Below, one piece after another: positions 41,622-52,988 of a stretch of DNA of 64,000 nucleotides. The notes beneath the pieces are model-generated. The model was not told the origin of the DNA, ran no database searches, and saw only the letters and a program-made list of their open reading frames with translations. The first letter of the stretch is position 1, and every line of letters starts with the position of its first letter. The stretch is from Polytrichum commune (taxonomy: Eukaryota; Streptophyta; Polytrichopsida; Polytrichales; Polytrichaceae), in contig OX485804.1 in assembly GCA_950295325.1 (NCBI GenBank), positions 54,982,429 through 55,046,428 on the forward strand. The letters run 5' to 3'. The translations under genes were made by a program, and so were the position numbers.

Positions 41622-42929
41622 ACCTTACCTTGCAGGAGCCGATATTATCGATCTCCATCACCAGATTACTTGGAGGACGTGCATACCACAAATCTTGAGC
41701 CAGAGGTAGATACCAACGAGGCTTTTGAGCCTATTTCGGCGTTGGACACTACTAGTAGGCTTCGGATTTGGAGTGTCGGCACGTTCGACGAAATGGAGGA
41801 CGATCGCCACAATTCAGTGCGTGATCGGTTTTCAGGTCGAGCTGGGGGCATTTCCTTGCCCGATTGGAAACTCCGGTTTCGTACCTGGATTAAGGAGAAA
41901 CGCCAAAGGTCTTCCAATTTCAATGATTGGTATGCCTTTGAACTTCTGCCTCAACATTTGGAGTATGAGGCACTCCAAACTTATGAACGCTGGACAGAGG
42001 GTCATCAGCGACAACTTCGGGAGGTGGAGCAGTATTGGGAGGCTCGGGTTGAGCTCATTTCAGCCCTTAAGGATGGGGCGGTTGCTACCTTAGCTCCACC
42101 CACCTTAAAGGAGGAGGAATCGCCGGCGGAGTCTAAGGACACGGAACTGGCACTTGGGCCAATGGTGGCTAGCAGTAGCACGGCAACCCTTTCACGGGTG
42201 GCACGTGCTACACAGGCAGCATTGACGGATGTTGGTCCACCACCTCTGTTTAATCCCCTTACTGAATTTGTTGCACATTTGGAAGTGGAGTATGGTGGGT
42301 TTCGGCGAGACCAGATGCAGCACATCCAGGATTTCCGCCGAGAGAAGGATGATACTCCACGGACCATGTATACGCGACTCGCGCGATTTGCTGTGGAGTC
42401 GGGAGGTGTTTTTGCTGAGAGTCAGCTTGTTAAAATCTTTTTGTCTAAGATTGACAAGCGGCTACTCGAATTGACATCACCTCGGATTATCCTCGACTAC
42501 GAGGGCCGAACTACGCTTGCACAAGCGTTTGCCGTGGTTGAGAGATGTGATCGGGCTCTTTGCCAACATGATGCCACAGATATGGTATCTTGGATGACAA
42601 AGAGTCCGAAACCAAGAAGGATTGTCACAGCTACTAGTAGTTTAGTTGAGACTCAACCCGTCAAGGAGCAAAAGATTTTGCATTGTTGGGGTTGTGGAGA
42701 AGCTGGTCATTCGAAGAATGATCCCAATTGTCCTAAGAAGAAGAAAACTCAGCCTTTGGGAAAATTAAAACAAAAAATGGAACCAGTAAAGGCAGGGGAC
42801 AATTCTAAGAAGAGACAATTGAAATGTAACCATTGTGGTGGCACTAATCACGATGTGGATCATTGTTTCCAACTTCATCATGAGATGCGGCCTGCCAGTT
42901 ATGTCACTGGAAAGTCTCCAAGGGAGTAG
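41622..42929 (+). pseudogene. Gag (copy 2), start codon lost
   Basis: This is homologous to copy 1 Gag from YYRSPSP onward. The codon aligned with the copy 1 ATG reads ACC, and the in-frame upstream sequence has no ATG. The first zinc knuckle is altered (CWGCGEAGHSKNDPNC, two extra residues before the last Cys); the second (CNHCGGTNHDVDHC) is intact. It ends at TAG (42927-42929), where copy 1 reads Lys, and the frame continues into the linker. Confidence 0.88.
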
Positions 42930-45716
42930 AGTCTTGAGGCTAAGGTGGCAGAGCTTGAGCAAAAGCTCAAATCTTCTGCATATTTTGCTCAAATTTCTGA
43001 GCCGCATGTGGGTGGTGGCACCTCGGGTTCGGACATATATATGTTTGGAGCAGCTGGAGAGGTGGTGGCGGCGGCTTCTATTTGCTCACAAACATTGGCA
43101 GATGCGGTGGCTTCCACGAGTGGTGGTAGCAACGAGGTGCTACATCCTCGCCATGCCGGACCAGCTGATCAAATTGGTCAAGCACGTTTACCTCTTTCAT
43201 TTGGATTGGTAGACACCACTGCTGTTGGGGCTAAAAACCCTGTACCTTTGAGAGATGGGGATTCCATCTCGAATGATGTTACGCAGGCATTGGCATATAA
43301 AATTCTCCATATGCCAATTTTCTCGGGTTCGGAGTTTATGGCTTCGGATTTCAAGCCTGCTGCAGTTTTTTATTTAGCTGGGAGAATGTTAGAAGGTAAG
43401 GCTGATTTGCCATCCCTTCAAGTATCCCAAGCTGTGGTTGACGTACCTGTGGCTGAGGAGTTGGAGGACTTAGCCAATTTGCGAGCGAGTCTTGCGGATG
43501 CGGCGATCATTGCTTTTGGTAAGCAAACTGATATTCCTCCAGCATCAATTCCAGCAGTGGATACGTCATTTTCGAATTATGCGTCGGGAGCGGCATATCT
43601 TGCAGACATTTCTGCAAGGCCTGCTCGCGAACGGCATAATTTGCAACCTAGAATTGTACGGCTGATGAACGACAAATCTTTGTTTGTCGTTTCACGCACG
43701 GATATGCCCACTATCCGTGCTACACCACTGAGAGTTATGATGGATTCCGGTGCTCAACCGGTTATGATTGGCAAAGGACTTGCTGACAGTCTTGGATTGA
43801 CGCCAACAAGCTTGGATCCTTGTCCATTCGCTATTGTGACTTCAGTAGGGGGCACTGAACGTGCAACAGGTTACACCAAGGCACCTCTACGTTTGATTTT
43901 TCATGTGGGGGCAGGGCCTACTTACACTCATTTGTCAATGAAGTGTGTTGTTACTAATGCTACCAACTATGATATACTTGTTGGTCAGCAAGCTCTTTAC
44001 CCACTTGGCTTTGGTTTGGATAATTGGACGGAAGAGGCATGGATTAGACCGGAATGGTCCACTGGAGATGGCAGGAAGGTATTTATTCCCGTCACATTTG
44101 CAGCCACTACTATGACTATGGTTGCAGAGGCAATGTTTGGTTGCAGCGGTTCAGTTGCAGATTTGCCTTGTGCTCCAGTTTTGTTGGAGGAAACAATGGA
44201 CTACACTTGTAATGCGGCAGAACAACAATTTTTACCATCTTTTCAAATTCCTGCTCGACATTTCAAGGATCCACCTCCACCATGGCGAACTCCTAAGGAG
44301 TTATCCGACCATTGTCAACACATTATAGCGGAGTTGGAGCTTGGAGAGGCACCTCCAACTTCATCTTCATTTTCTTTTGTTCAACCCATTCGTTGGCAAC
44401 CATCACCTGAAGGTATTGTCCTTGTGGAGATCTTTGGAGGTATTGGCACAGGTTTGGCGGCAGTGTTGGAAGCTGGAATTACAGTTTGGCGATATATTCA
44501 TGTGGACAATGGGTATGCAGCCAACAGAGCCGTCCGACACCACATCCAACAATTGTTGTTGAGATATCCCGCACAATTGTCAACCTCTGCCATTCATGGA
44601 TGTTGTGGTCAACTTCCTCAAGATGTCACTATGATTAGTGATGAGGATTTGAGAAGGTTGGGCCACGTGGATTTGATTATTGCAGGATGGCCTTGTCAAG
44701 GCCATTCACGGGCAGGAACTGGCCAGGGATTGGATGACACTAGGTCTAGTTTGTTTGCGGATTTGATGCGATTGACGCAATGATGGTTTACCCACCAATC
44801 AACTCCGCCAGGGTACATTTTCGAAAATGTACCATTATTGGGTGATACCCGGCACAAAGTGGTGATGGATGGTGAGTACATTAACCAAATTTTGGGTACT
44901 CCAACATTTCTGGATGCTGCATCTTTGGGATCCTTTGCTCATCGGCCTCGTTGGTTTTGGACCAACTTGGTATCACCTCGGGTGTTTTCAGCGGCGATTG
45001 CACGCATTCCCCGCCTTATGGATCGTAAGGTGGATGACATTTTAGATGATCATCGTGTTTCCTTGGCAGTTACCAAAGATGACACCTTTTCATTTGCATT
45101 AATTAACAAGGTGGTCATTCCGAGAGGTGCACTACCTACTTTTGTGACATATCCACAGTCTTTTGCATTTCGATCTCGTGGACCTGACATGGTTTGGGAT
45201 TCAAAATCCCAAACTTATGAGGAGCCTACGACAGATGAGCGGGAACGCGCCATGGGTTTTCTTACAAGTACCACGGCTGCTCACGGGCTTCAAGAAGGTC
45301 AGAGACGTTTCCTATTGGGGCAAGCTATGGATCTTAATAGCATTGTGTGGATGATTGGAATTTGTCTTGCTGCTCAACAACGTATGGATGACCAATTGCT
45401 TATTCTGAGGGTATAGAACAATGGTCAGGGGGCAATGGAGCCGCAATTCAAGGATCACATTGAGGTCAATGACACCGAGGGATTATTTCCTTTGAAACTT
45501 CATGTTGCGGAAGAGCTTCGAGCCCAACGTGTTTTTTCGGCTTTGGCCCAAAAGTTTGGGAAGTTGAAGGCCCATAAAATGTTTCCACTTCTATTTCTTG
45601 GTGATACTTCATATGTGGGTAGCTATTTAGCTACACAAACTGATTGTAGTGGAGAGGATACGCATTTGGATTCAAGTGCAGATGAAGGGGACAAAGGTGT
45701 TGCCCTCTCCACGGAC
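42930..45716 (+). pseudogene. Linker, protease, DNA cytosine methyltransferase (copy 2)
   Basis: This is open from 42930 to a TGA at 44781-44783 (Trp in copy 1), then to TAG at 45414-45416, then to the conserved TAG at 45717. The linker (YMFGAAGEVV, PADQIGQARLPLSFGL, VFYLAGRMLEGKA) and protease (MMDSGAQPVM, NYDILVGQQALYPLG) are intact. The methyltransferase has motif I VEIFGGIGTG, the catalytic AGWPCQGHS, FENV, RPRWFWTN and RRFLLGQAMDL. The TGA falls between the catalytic motif and FENV, so no full enzyme would be made. Conservation of the same gene order in a diverged copy shows that the methyltransferase is a stable part of the family. Confidence 0.92.
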
Positions 45717-45725
45717 TAGCAATCA
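45717..45725 (+). promoter_or_regulatory. Predicted readthrough site TAG-CAA-TCA (copy 2)
   Basis: TAG CAA TCA joins the methyltransferase frame to the RT frame without a frame change. It fits CAR-YYA and is positionally equivalent to 34002-33994 in copy 1. The residues on either side are poorly conserved, so retention of the stop plus context is notable. Confidence 0.8.
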
Positions 45726-46594
45726 CAGGCTGTGCTGGCACCAAGTGGCAATCCTTCTATGAAGAAGGAAACCACGGAGTTTGACGATTGGCCAATTGAA
45801 GTGGGGCCAAAGCTGACTGGTGCCGAAACACGAAAGGTACGGGCATTTATTCGCTCTTACCGTAATTGTTTTGCCTTTAGTCTTCATGATCTTGAAGGAT
45901 ATAAAGGTAAACATGTTCGTATTCAACTCGAGGACGACCACCCTATTTTCAGACGGCCGTACAGACTTAGTACCTCTGAAAGGTTGGGTGTTCAAACTCG
46001 ATGTCAAGAGTTATTGGCAGCGGAATTGATTGAACTCTCCAATGGAGAGTATGCTTGTGTCACGGTTATGCCGTCAAAGAAGGATATCTTTGGCAACTGG
46101 ACGGAAAAACGGATGTGTGGTGATTATCGTCCAGTCAACCGCAAGACCAAGTCGGATCGATATCCAATGCCGATGCCGGAGGAGTTGTTTGTTGCACTAG
46201 GATTTTCTAGAATCTTCAGCACTCTAGATTTGAGGTCTGGTTATCACCAATTACCTTTGTTGTTGGGTGATCGGGTGAAGACCGCATTTTGGGGAATTGA
46301 TAAAGATGGCAAGGATCAACTTTATCATTGGAAATTTCTGCCATTTGGTCTCAAGAATGTACCAGCTGAATTTCAGCGGGTGATGGACCAATTATTGGCT
46401 GGTTTGCCGTTTGCTAGATGTTACATTGATGATGTTATCATCTTTAGTAACAGTCCACATGATCATGTGAGACATTTGTAAGCGGTATTTGAACGACTTC
46501 AACGGTGGGAACTCCGTTTACATCATGAAAAATGTAAGTTTTTCCATGATCAATTGCCCTATTTAGGCCACATGATTGTCCTGGCGGTCTTGGT
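45720..46594 (+). pseudogene. Reverse transcriptase (copy 2)
   Basis: This carries all RT blocks: MCGDYRPVN, FSTLDLRSGYHQL, FLPFGLKNVPAEFQ, CYIDDVIIF. A TAA at 46479-46481 replaces a Gln of copy 1. A 1-bp deletion near 46581, in the codons for the GHMIVPGG block, shifts the frame. Confidence 0.9.
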
Positions 46595-48073
46595 GTGCAA
46601 CAGGCGAAGGTGGATGCTTTGCACAAAATTCCCGCACATAGTGATGTACCACGGCTTCGTGCATTTCTAGGATTGGCAAATTATTATAGGAGGTTTGTCA
46701 AAAACTTTAGTTTGATTGCCAAACCTCTTACCATTCTCACGGGGAAAGACCAACCATGGATTTGGAGTCGGGAACAACAACAGGCATTTGATACATTGAA
46801 GCAGAGGTTTGGTTCAGCGCCAGTGCTTCGACGCCCGGATGTGTCTAGAGCTTTTCAATTGCACACGGATTGGAGTGCAGTGGAATTGGGAGCGGTATTG
46901 ACACAGAAAGATGAAGAGGGAAAGGAATATGTGGTGGCTTATGCATCTAGAAGTAATAATAGTGCTGAATCTAATTATTCTTCTTATGAAGGCGAGGCCT
47001 TGGCGGCCGTTTGGGCCATTGCACATTTTCGACCTTATTTGTATGGGCAGAATTTTACTTTGGTGACTGATCATCAGCCTTTAAAATGGCTTATGGAATC
47101 AGATAAGCTCACCGGAAAACTTGCTAGGTGGGCATTGTTACTTCAAGAATATGATTTTGAAGTTGTTCACCGAGCAGGAATTGCCAACTTGGATGCAGAC
47201 AGATTGTCTCGCAATCCAAGTCCTTCAGATGAGGATTTAACTGGAGCCAGGTGGCATGGAGATTGTGATCGTGAGGCAGTGCCGGGTTGGCATGCTGCCA
47301 CGTATCTCACAATGATGTCGGGATTGGCTGCTGAAATCCTTGTGGAAGAGCAAGATGAGGAGGTTGATAAATCTCTCGTTGTTAGTGATGTGTGGGAAGA
47401 CCAGGCGGTCTTGCACAAACTTCAACAAGGGATATTTCCTCTTGGACTATCTTCTATGGAGCGAGATAGAGTTAGTCACCAGATAACAAGGTTTCGTTGG
47501 GCAAACGGCTTGTTATTTCGTGTGTGGCCGAACGGAACGAGGCGCATCGTCTCAAGACCAGATCAAAGAGCTTCTTTGGTGCGGCAAGTGCACGAGGAGC
47601 TTGGACATTTTGGAGTGCGAAGGACACACTCTATGTTGCGCAACCAATATTGGTGGACTGGTATGTATCAACAGGTTGCCACTTATGTTTCTCGATGTGA
47701 AGTATGTGACCGGGTCATGTCAAGTTTTAATACTTTGTCACCTCAACTTCAGCCTTTACCTATTATGGGCTTGGGATATCGTTGGTCTTTGGATTTTGCC
47801 GGACCGCTTACTATCACTCCACGTGGGTCCAAGTATGTGCTTGTGATGGTGGAGCATTTTAGTAAGTGGATTGAACTCGTGGCTCTTCCCCAAAATTCCT
47901 CAGAATTGGCGGCTATGGCATTTCTTGATCGAGTTTTGGCACGGTTTGGAGCACCTGCAGAGGTGTTGACGGATCAAGGGAGAGAATTTCTTGGATCTTT
48001 CGAGGTTTTGTGTACCAAGGCTTTGATTGATCATCGGACAACTCCAGAGATCACCCTGAGGCAGATGGCTTAG
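46595..48073 (+). pseudogene. RNase H and integrase N-terminal part (copy 2)
   Basis: The open frame carries RNase H (HTDWSAVEL, TDHQPL) and the integrase zinc site (HEELGHFG...CEVCDR). The first two catalytic Asp blocks are SLDFAGP and LTDQGREF. A 1-bp deletion at about 48042, just before the HPEADGLAE block, breaks the frame ahead of the catalytic Glu. Confidence 0.9.
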
Positions 48074-48863
48074 CTGAACGAGTTGTTCAGACGGTTAAGC
48101 GCGGTTTGCGGAAGTATGGATTGCTTCATGGCAACCATCGCGATTGGGACTTGATGTTACCATGGATAGCAATGGGTTACCATTTTAGTAGGCAAGCATC
48201 TTTGGCATCCTATAGTCCTTACCAACTTTTGTATGGACGGGAACCAATTTTATCTAGCTCGGTTCGAGAGAAATTGGCTCCCGTGGTAAACTTGGATGAT
48301 CCAAATGTTTGGGCTCAATGTCTTCATGACCGAGCATCGTTCTTCCAAAAGGCCATGCCTATGGCCATGGAAAACTTAAATATTGCTCAACACCGTGATA
48401 CATTACGGTATGCCCGGATCCGCAGTGGAGCTTATCGACCTCAGGTTCGTAGATTTTCCAAGGGGAATTATGTTTACTTGCAACGGGAGGCGCCTACGAC
48501 ACTGGATGTCAAAGCTGGGCGCACGATTTTGCGGGTAAAAAAGATGTCTTGCCAAGTGGTATATTATTGCTTGAAGGCAAGGATGGACGGGATTGTCGTG
48601 AGCATTCAAAGAATTGCGCTCCATGTCATCTTCCCATCGACGGCTTTGTGCATCCCGAGTTGGCGGTTGTACCACAGGGTCTGCCTTGTTATGTTTGTGG
48701 AGAGAAGAAAGGAGCTGCAACAATGTTATTGTGCGACCAATGTCAACGTGGATGGTACATAGCATGTTTGACACCTCCCCTTTTTACTCTTCTTTCTGGC
48801 AATTGGGTTTGTCCTCGTTGTCGGAAAGCCTCTCATTCCGTGGCCGTTAATGGTCATGATTGA
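48074..48863 (+). pseudogene. Integrase C-terminal part and degenerate PHD finger (copy 2)
   Basis: This continues in a shifted frame (MLPWIAMGY, YSPYQLLYGREPI, DTLRYARIRSGAYRP). A 1-bp insertion near 48545 moves the PHD to another frame (to stop 48861-48863). The PHD keeps the Cys ligands (CYVCGEKKG, LLCDQC, CPRC), but the His ligand is Tyr (GWYIACL), a change explained by CAC to TAC. It would not fold normally. Confidence 0.88.
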
Positions 48864-49177
48864 GAATTTTGTGGATGTTTACCACATGTTTTAGTAGTGA
48901 AGTTGTTATTTAGTTGGTTGGAATTTTTATGGGATTAAGACCACATTGAAAGAGTTATCCAAGAATTCAACATTAATTGTTGAAGGCGATTAAGGATGGG
49001 GCTCACATTGCACCCAGCCTACAGTTCTTGGATTACTTTGTCAATCACGAGTTTAATTCCTTCGATTACTACTACCCAATTAAGTATGTATAGATATAGC
49101 AACAACTTCATCATGTTCAACAACTCTACCGATGAGTGTGTTTGTTCCTAGCCGATTGGAGGGGCTCCTTATCTGCT

Positions 49178-49294
49178 AGTGGGGGCACTTGAAGAGGTGG
49201 TTGTTTAGCATTTTAGTTTGCTATTTTATTTTGTAAATTGATGTTGACAACGACACTTGATCTGTTGTGTTTAATGATCTTAGTTTACACGACA
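49178..49294 (+). repeat. PPT and terminal repeat B1, copy 2
   Basis: The purine-rich AGTGGGGGCA (49178-49187) directly precedes B1 (49188-49294, 107 bp). B1 joins A2 through GC and forms the palindrome GACAGCTGTC (49291-49300), exactly as in copy 1. Confidence 0.82.
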
Positions 49295-49296
49295 GC

Positions 49297-49707
49297 TGTC
49301 ACGTGAGGTGACATCAGGGGGCTAAGTTACGTCAATTTAGGAGTCCATGTGTGTTGGGATGAGTAACGGACTCCATTGGGAGTCCTAGTTAGTTGTTCAT
49401 CCACTCCATGGATGAACTCCACATAGGATTGGGGTTGTATGGAGATGAAGGCCTCTTGACTTGCCATTGTTGTCAAGTCAAGTCTTGTGAGTTTGTTTTG
49501 AGAGAGAGAGAGCTTGTTGTTGTTTTCTCATGGCTATGGTGTAGTAGATTATGAATAAAGCCTTTGCATTCTTTCTCCACCACTTGCACTCTTGGATTCT
49601 CCCTTCGTGGAGTGAGAGATAGCTTGACTCTTGTGTGTAAATTTTAGAGTTTCTTAAGCTTTGTAAGGAGACATTTTAGTTTCTTAAGCTTGGAGAGAGA
49701 AACCCTC
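49297..49707 (+). repeat. Terminal repeat A2 (internal copy), copy 2
   Basis: This 411-bp segment differs from A1 (40633-41063) by four substitutions and a 20-bp deletion. It is followed directly by B2, whereas A1 is followed by leader sequence. Confidence 0.9.
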
Positions 49708-49814
49708 CTTGAAGAGGTGGTTGTTTAGCATTTTAGTTTGCTATTTTATTTTGTTAATTGATGTTGACAACGACACTCGATCTGTTGTGTTTAACGATCT
49801 TAGTTTACACGACA
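49708..49814 (+). repeat. Terminal repeat B2 (outer 3' end), copy 2
   Basis: This 107-bp segment differs from B1 at three bases, ends CACGACA and abuts the target duplication ATGT. Confidence 0.9.
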
Positions 49815-49818
49815 ATGT

Positions 49819-50482
49819 GGTTAGAAAGCAACCATTTCTTAGCCCTTTAGTGTGGCCTCTTTGCCACATGGCATTCACAAAATTGGCTTGGTCTTTGAAT
49901 TTTCACCAATTTATCCCATATAGTTTGACCAACAACTTTTGCACAAGGTTTGACCATGTAGTTTTTGATTGGTAACACATGAACAACATGTACATTAATT
50001 TTGTCATTATAATTTGTCCACATTGATGGACAAAACATGAGGGTCACATGGTAGCTTATCATGCACTCATGTAGGGGTATAGCCCAACTTGTTGTTCATC
50101 TATATGTTGAAGCAATTTCTCAACAAAGAACTTATGTTTGGGACAAATCAACACTTCACCCATTTCATGTTAAATTAAAAAGCACATGTTCCATCCTTGA
50201 CATGTATTGGCAACAACTACACTAACACCCCCAGAAGGAGGGCAATAGCCATAGGGCAAAGAGGCTCTACATTCATGCTTGTTTTGAAAGGAGCCGACGT
50301 TCATATCTATTTATCAATATGCAATAGCAAGGCAAACATTAAATTCGCTTTTTCTTTCTCTCCTTCTAGGTGAAAATTTGCAACATGCACATATGGAGCA
50401 TGAACTCATTCCTCTCCCTCCATATGCACCAAGGATCTAAAACTACATCAAAGCCAAATACAAGGGTACTTCCTCATGTCTT
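49819..50482. other. Gene-free stretch
   Basis: This is flanking DNA of the retroelement. I see no gene or delimited repeat before the MITE. Confidence 0.5.
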
Positions 50483-50484
50483 TA

Positions 50485-50707
50485 CTACACTAAATATGAT
50501 CTTTAGTGTCACTTACTATTTGAAATTACGCAATGCTAAACCTTTGAAATGTATATCTCATAATCTACCAACAAATGTTAAATTGGGTGTTTGGACATGG
50601 TAGACCATGAAAAACTTTACTTGGTCAAAAATTACATCAATAGTAGAAAGTTATAGCGTTGTGTAATGTCAAATAGTAAGTGACAATAAATATCATATTT
50701 AGTGTAG
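50485..50707. mobile_element. TA-target MITE, well preserved
   Basis: The element is 223 bp with long terminal inverted repeats of about 55 bp. They start CTACACTAAATATGAT and include TTAGTGTCACTTACTATT. The TA target duplication is at 50483-50484 and 50708-50709. The features fit a Tc1/mariner-type non-autonomous element. Fragments with the same ends occur near 8.1, 52.0 and 63.5 kb. Confidence 0.8.
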
Positions 50708-50759
50708 TACTCTTATCAAGGATGCATTGACATAGACGTGGACATAGACAAAAGCACCT

Positions 50760-51108
50760 TCGTGGGCCGTTGTTGGATGGTTCCAAGTAGAACCTCCAAA
50801 CAATATTAGTCCCATACCTCCAAGTTTGTTACCCAAGAGTGCACTCAAAGAACATGTGTGCCACTGACTTCGTATCCAACCTACAACAAGTGTAGATAAT
50901 TTGTATCACTCTAGTCCTATATATTATTATTTTTCTCCACCACTCCTTAACTGCACCTTCTATGTTAATGATCGACCACATGAAACCCACACCCTTTTGG
51001 AATTTGAGCTTGCACCAAACAACCTTCCAATGTAGAGCATAATTCACTAGGAGTTGATGCCTTCTAATTGGCTCAGGGAGCTCCTCTCTTGGCATCAACC
51101 AAGCGCCT
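50760..51108 (-). pseudogene. LINE C-terminal zinc-binding (zf-RVT) fragment
   Basis: The minus-strand frame contains LPEPIRRHQLLVNYALHW, GVGFMWSI, EWWRKI and CCRLDTKSVAHMFFECTLG. The last block resembles the zinc-binding tail after LINE reverse transcriptases. No other LINE part is seen nearby, so it is a short isolated fragment. Confidence 0.45.
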
Positions 51109-52765
51109 TGTGTACTACCGGTTTAAATACATGTATTAATATGTCCTATGCTACCATAGCCTCTGAGAAGAGTTGCCAACTTGGGGTGACGGGCCATACA
51201 TGCTATGCCATTGCCTAATCTTGTACCTACCAAGCACGAGGAAACCCTACAAGTGCCTGAGTCATGCAATTAACAAACACCTACCATATGTGCTACATTA
51301 GACTTCTCATAATTCACAATTTATTAGGCATGGCAAGGCCATATTTCAAGTTTATTTTTGAAAAAGAATATAATTGGATGAGGATGGATAATACTACGAG
51401 GTTTCCAAAAGCTTTTAATAGGAGTTAATGTACTCAATACCCATCTACAATGTAATATTTTCCATGTCAATTGAATAATCAAATCTTAAAAAGCAATCTC
51501 CATGTGGTTTCACAAGACACACATGTCCTTTGGCATATACAAATTGTCCTCTAGAACCCCAAAGTAACTCCGCGTGAAACACCAAAAGGTATCCCAACAC
51601 CCACTTGAAGACCTTTTTGCCATGAGTGTCTACTATACACACGTTATACACAATGCTATGTAGAGTCTTTGTACACACTCTCATAACTAGTATAACATAA
51701 CTTTTCTCACGGAAAATAGCATGTGCAATATAATATGACAAAAACCAACCATACAAAAGGAGAAAGTTATACCTATACCAAAACATGTGTTTTGTTAGAC
51801 CTTGTAGTACATGTGAGTTAGTAGGTGGCCCTAGAAGGTGCTCTACAGTGCTTACCTTAAGTTGGTAAGGCTATAAGTTAGCTAGGAACCATACTGTATT
51901 TCACGAGTCTCCAATGCCATCAGTTGATATTGGAAGTTACACAGCTTCTTCCTTGTGAATTACTAAGCAAATCATCCAATGTATTAAAAGTCTGTACACG
52001 TTGTTTATAATTTTAGTGTCACTTACTATTCAATATCTACACAAATTATAATTACCTCAAATTACTCTTCAACCCCAGGGGCCCAGTACTTTCAAAATTA
52101 GACTTTGAAACCAAGGCTTGAGTGACCTCGTAATGCCAAACTCGTCCAAATAACACATTGGTTGCTAAGTTCAGCTTTAGCCCTGCGCCTATTAACATAG
52201 GCTTAAAACCTGTAGATGATGCCCATGCCTTACCCTGAAGGGCATAAGATAGATGTGCTTAATTTGGGTTATGATCTTAAACGGACACCTTTACTTGAGT
52301 GGTGTATGGTTGGGTGTGTATCTAAGAACGATCACCAGAAAGACGTGTGTTGAAAAGAGATTATACTACATGCTCAAAATTTCTCAACCACTCTAAACAT
52401 AATAATTAACATAAGTAAGGGGGAGGGGGGTAGTTTGATCATTTATTAACTCAAAGTATCTTCAATTTGACAATGAACATGATATTCATAGCAAGCTCCA
52501 AAAACTATGCCATGAAAGTGGTCATAACATTATTCAGTTGTTATCAGCCGTTCCATTATGATAATATTGAGTGACAGTGCTTCACCCAAATCTCACTCAT
52601 TTTGCAGGTTGAATCTACTTGCAGACAAGCATCTGTAGGGTATATTTCTAACATCTTACATGACATACTTCCGGCCCCACCCAACATGGTCACTCATGTG
52701 AATGATATTAAGTCCATGGACACGATTTGGATTTGCTAATCATCTTGCACCAATTGTGTGTTTCA
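51109..52765. other. Gene-free stretch
   Basis: I see no gene. A short TTTAGTGTCACTTACTATT fragment near 52012 is a relic of the TA-target MITE family. Confidence 0.5.
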
Positions 52766-52988
52766 TAGTGTTCCAAGGAGATTTTTGGACATAATCAGTC
52801 GAAATCCTAGTGTTTCCAAGTCCAATCGATTACATGTTGTGATCTTTCAATTATCTTTAGTAATTTGAAGTATTTTCCATAGATTCCTACAATATGATCA
52901 TTAATTTTTATGAAGTCTTGAACTTCAACTGGTGATTTCTAAAACTCGCCCGGTTCATCTGGACTGGGACGAACCAACCCGAACATTG
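52766..52988 (-). mobile_element. hAT-type MITE, copy 4 (inverted)
   Basis: On the minus strand it begins CAATGTTCGGG and ends AATCTCCTTGGAACACTA, matching the other copies in the interior (GAGAAATCACC..., GTAATCGATTGGACTTGG). No matching 8-bp duplication remains. Confidence 0.7.

Larger units (their letters stand above)
40633..49814 (+). mobile_element. Ty3/gypsy retroelement with DNMT, PHD and split repeats, copy 2
   Basis: This 9,182-bp element has the 4-bp target duplication ATGT (40629-40632 and 49815-49818) and outer ends TGTCACG and CACGACA. Its order is the same as copy 1: A1 (40633-41063), leader, gag, linker, protease, methyltransferase, TAG-CAA-TCA, RT, RNase H, integrase, PHD, PPT, B1 (49188-49294), GC, A2 (49297-49707), B2 (49708-49814). 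Proteins are clearly homologous to copy 1, but the repeats are a different subfamily. A1/A2 differ by 4 substitutions plus a 20-bp indel, and B1/B2 by 3 of 107, so it is older. It has several stops, at least three 1-bp frameshifts and no gag ATG, and is dead. Confidence 0.93.

Noticed and set aside
49188-49814. B1-A2-B2 read as a separate tiny element or as tandem solo LTRs
   Set aside because: The same arrangement with the same GC junction occurs in both copies, the polypurine tract abuts B1, and the 4-bp duplications fit only the A1-to-B2 boundaries.
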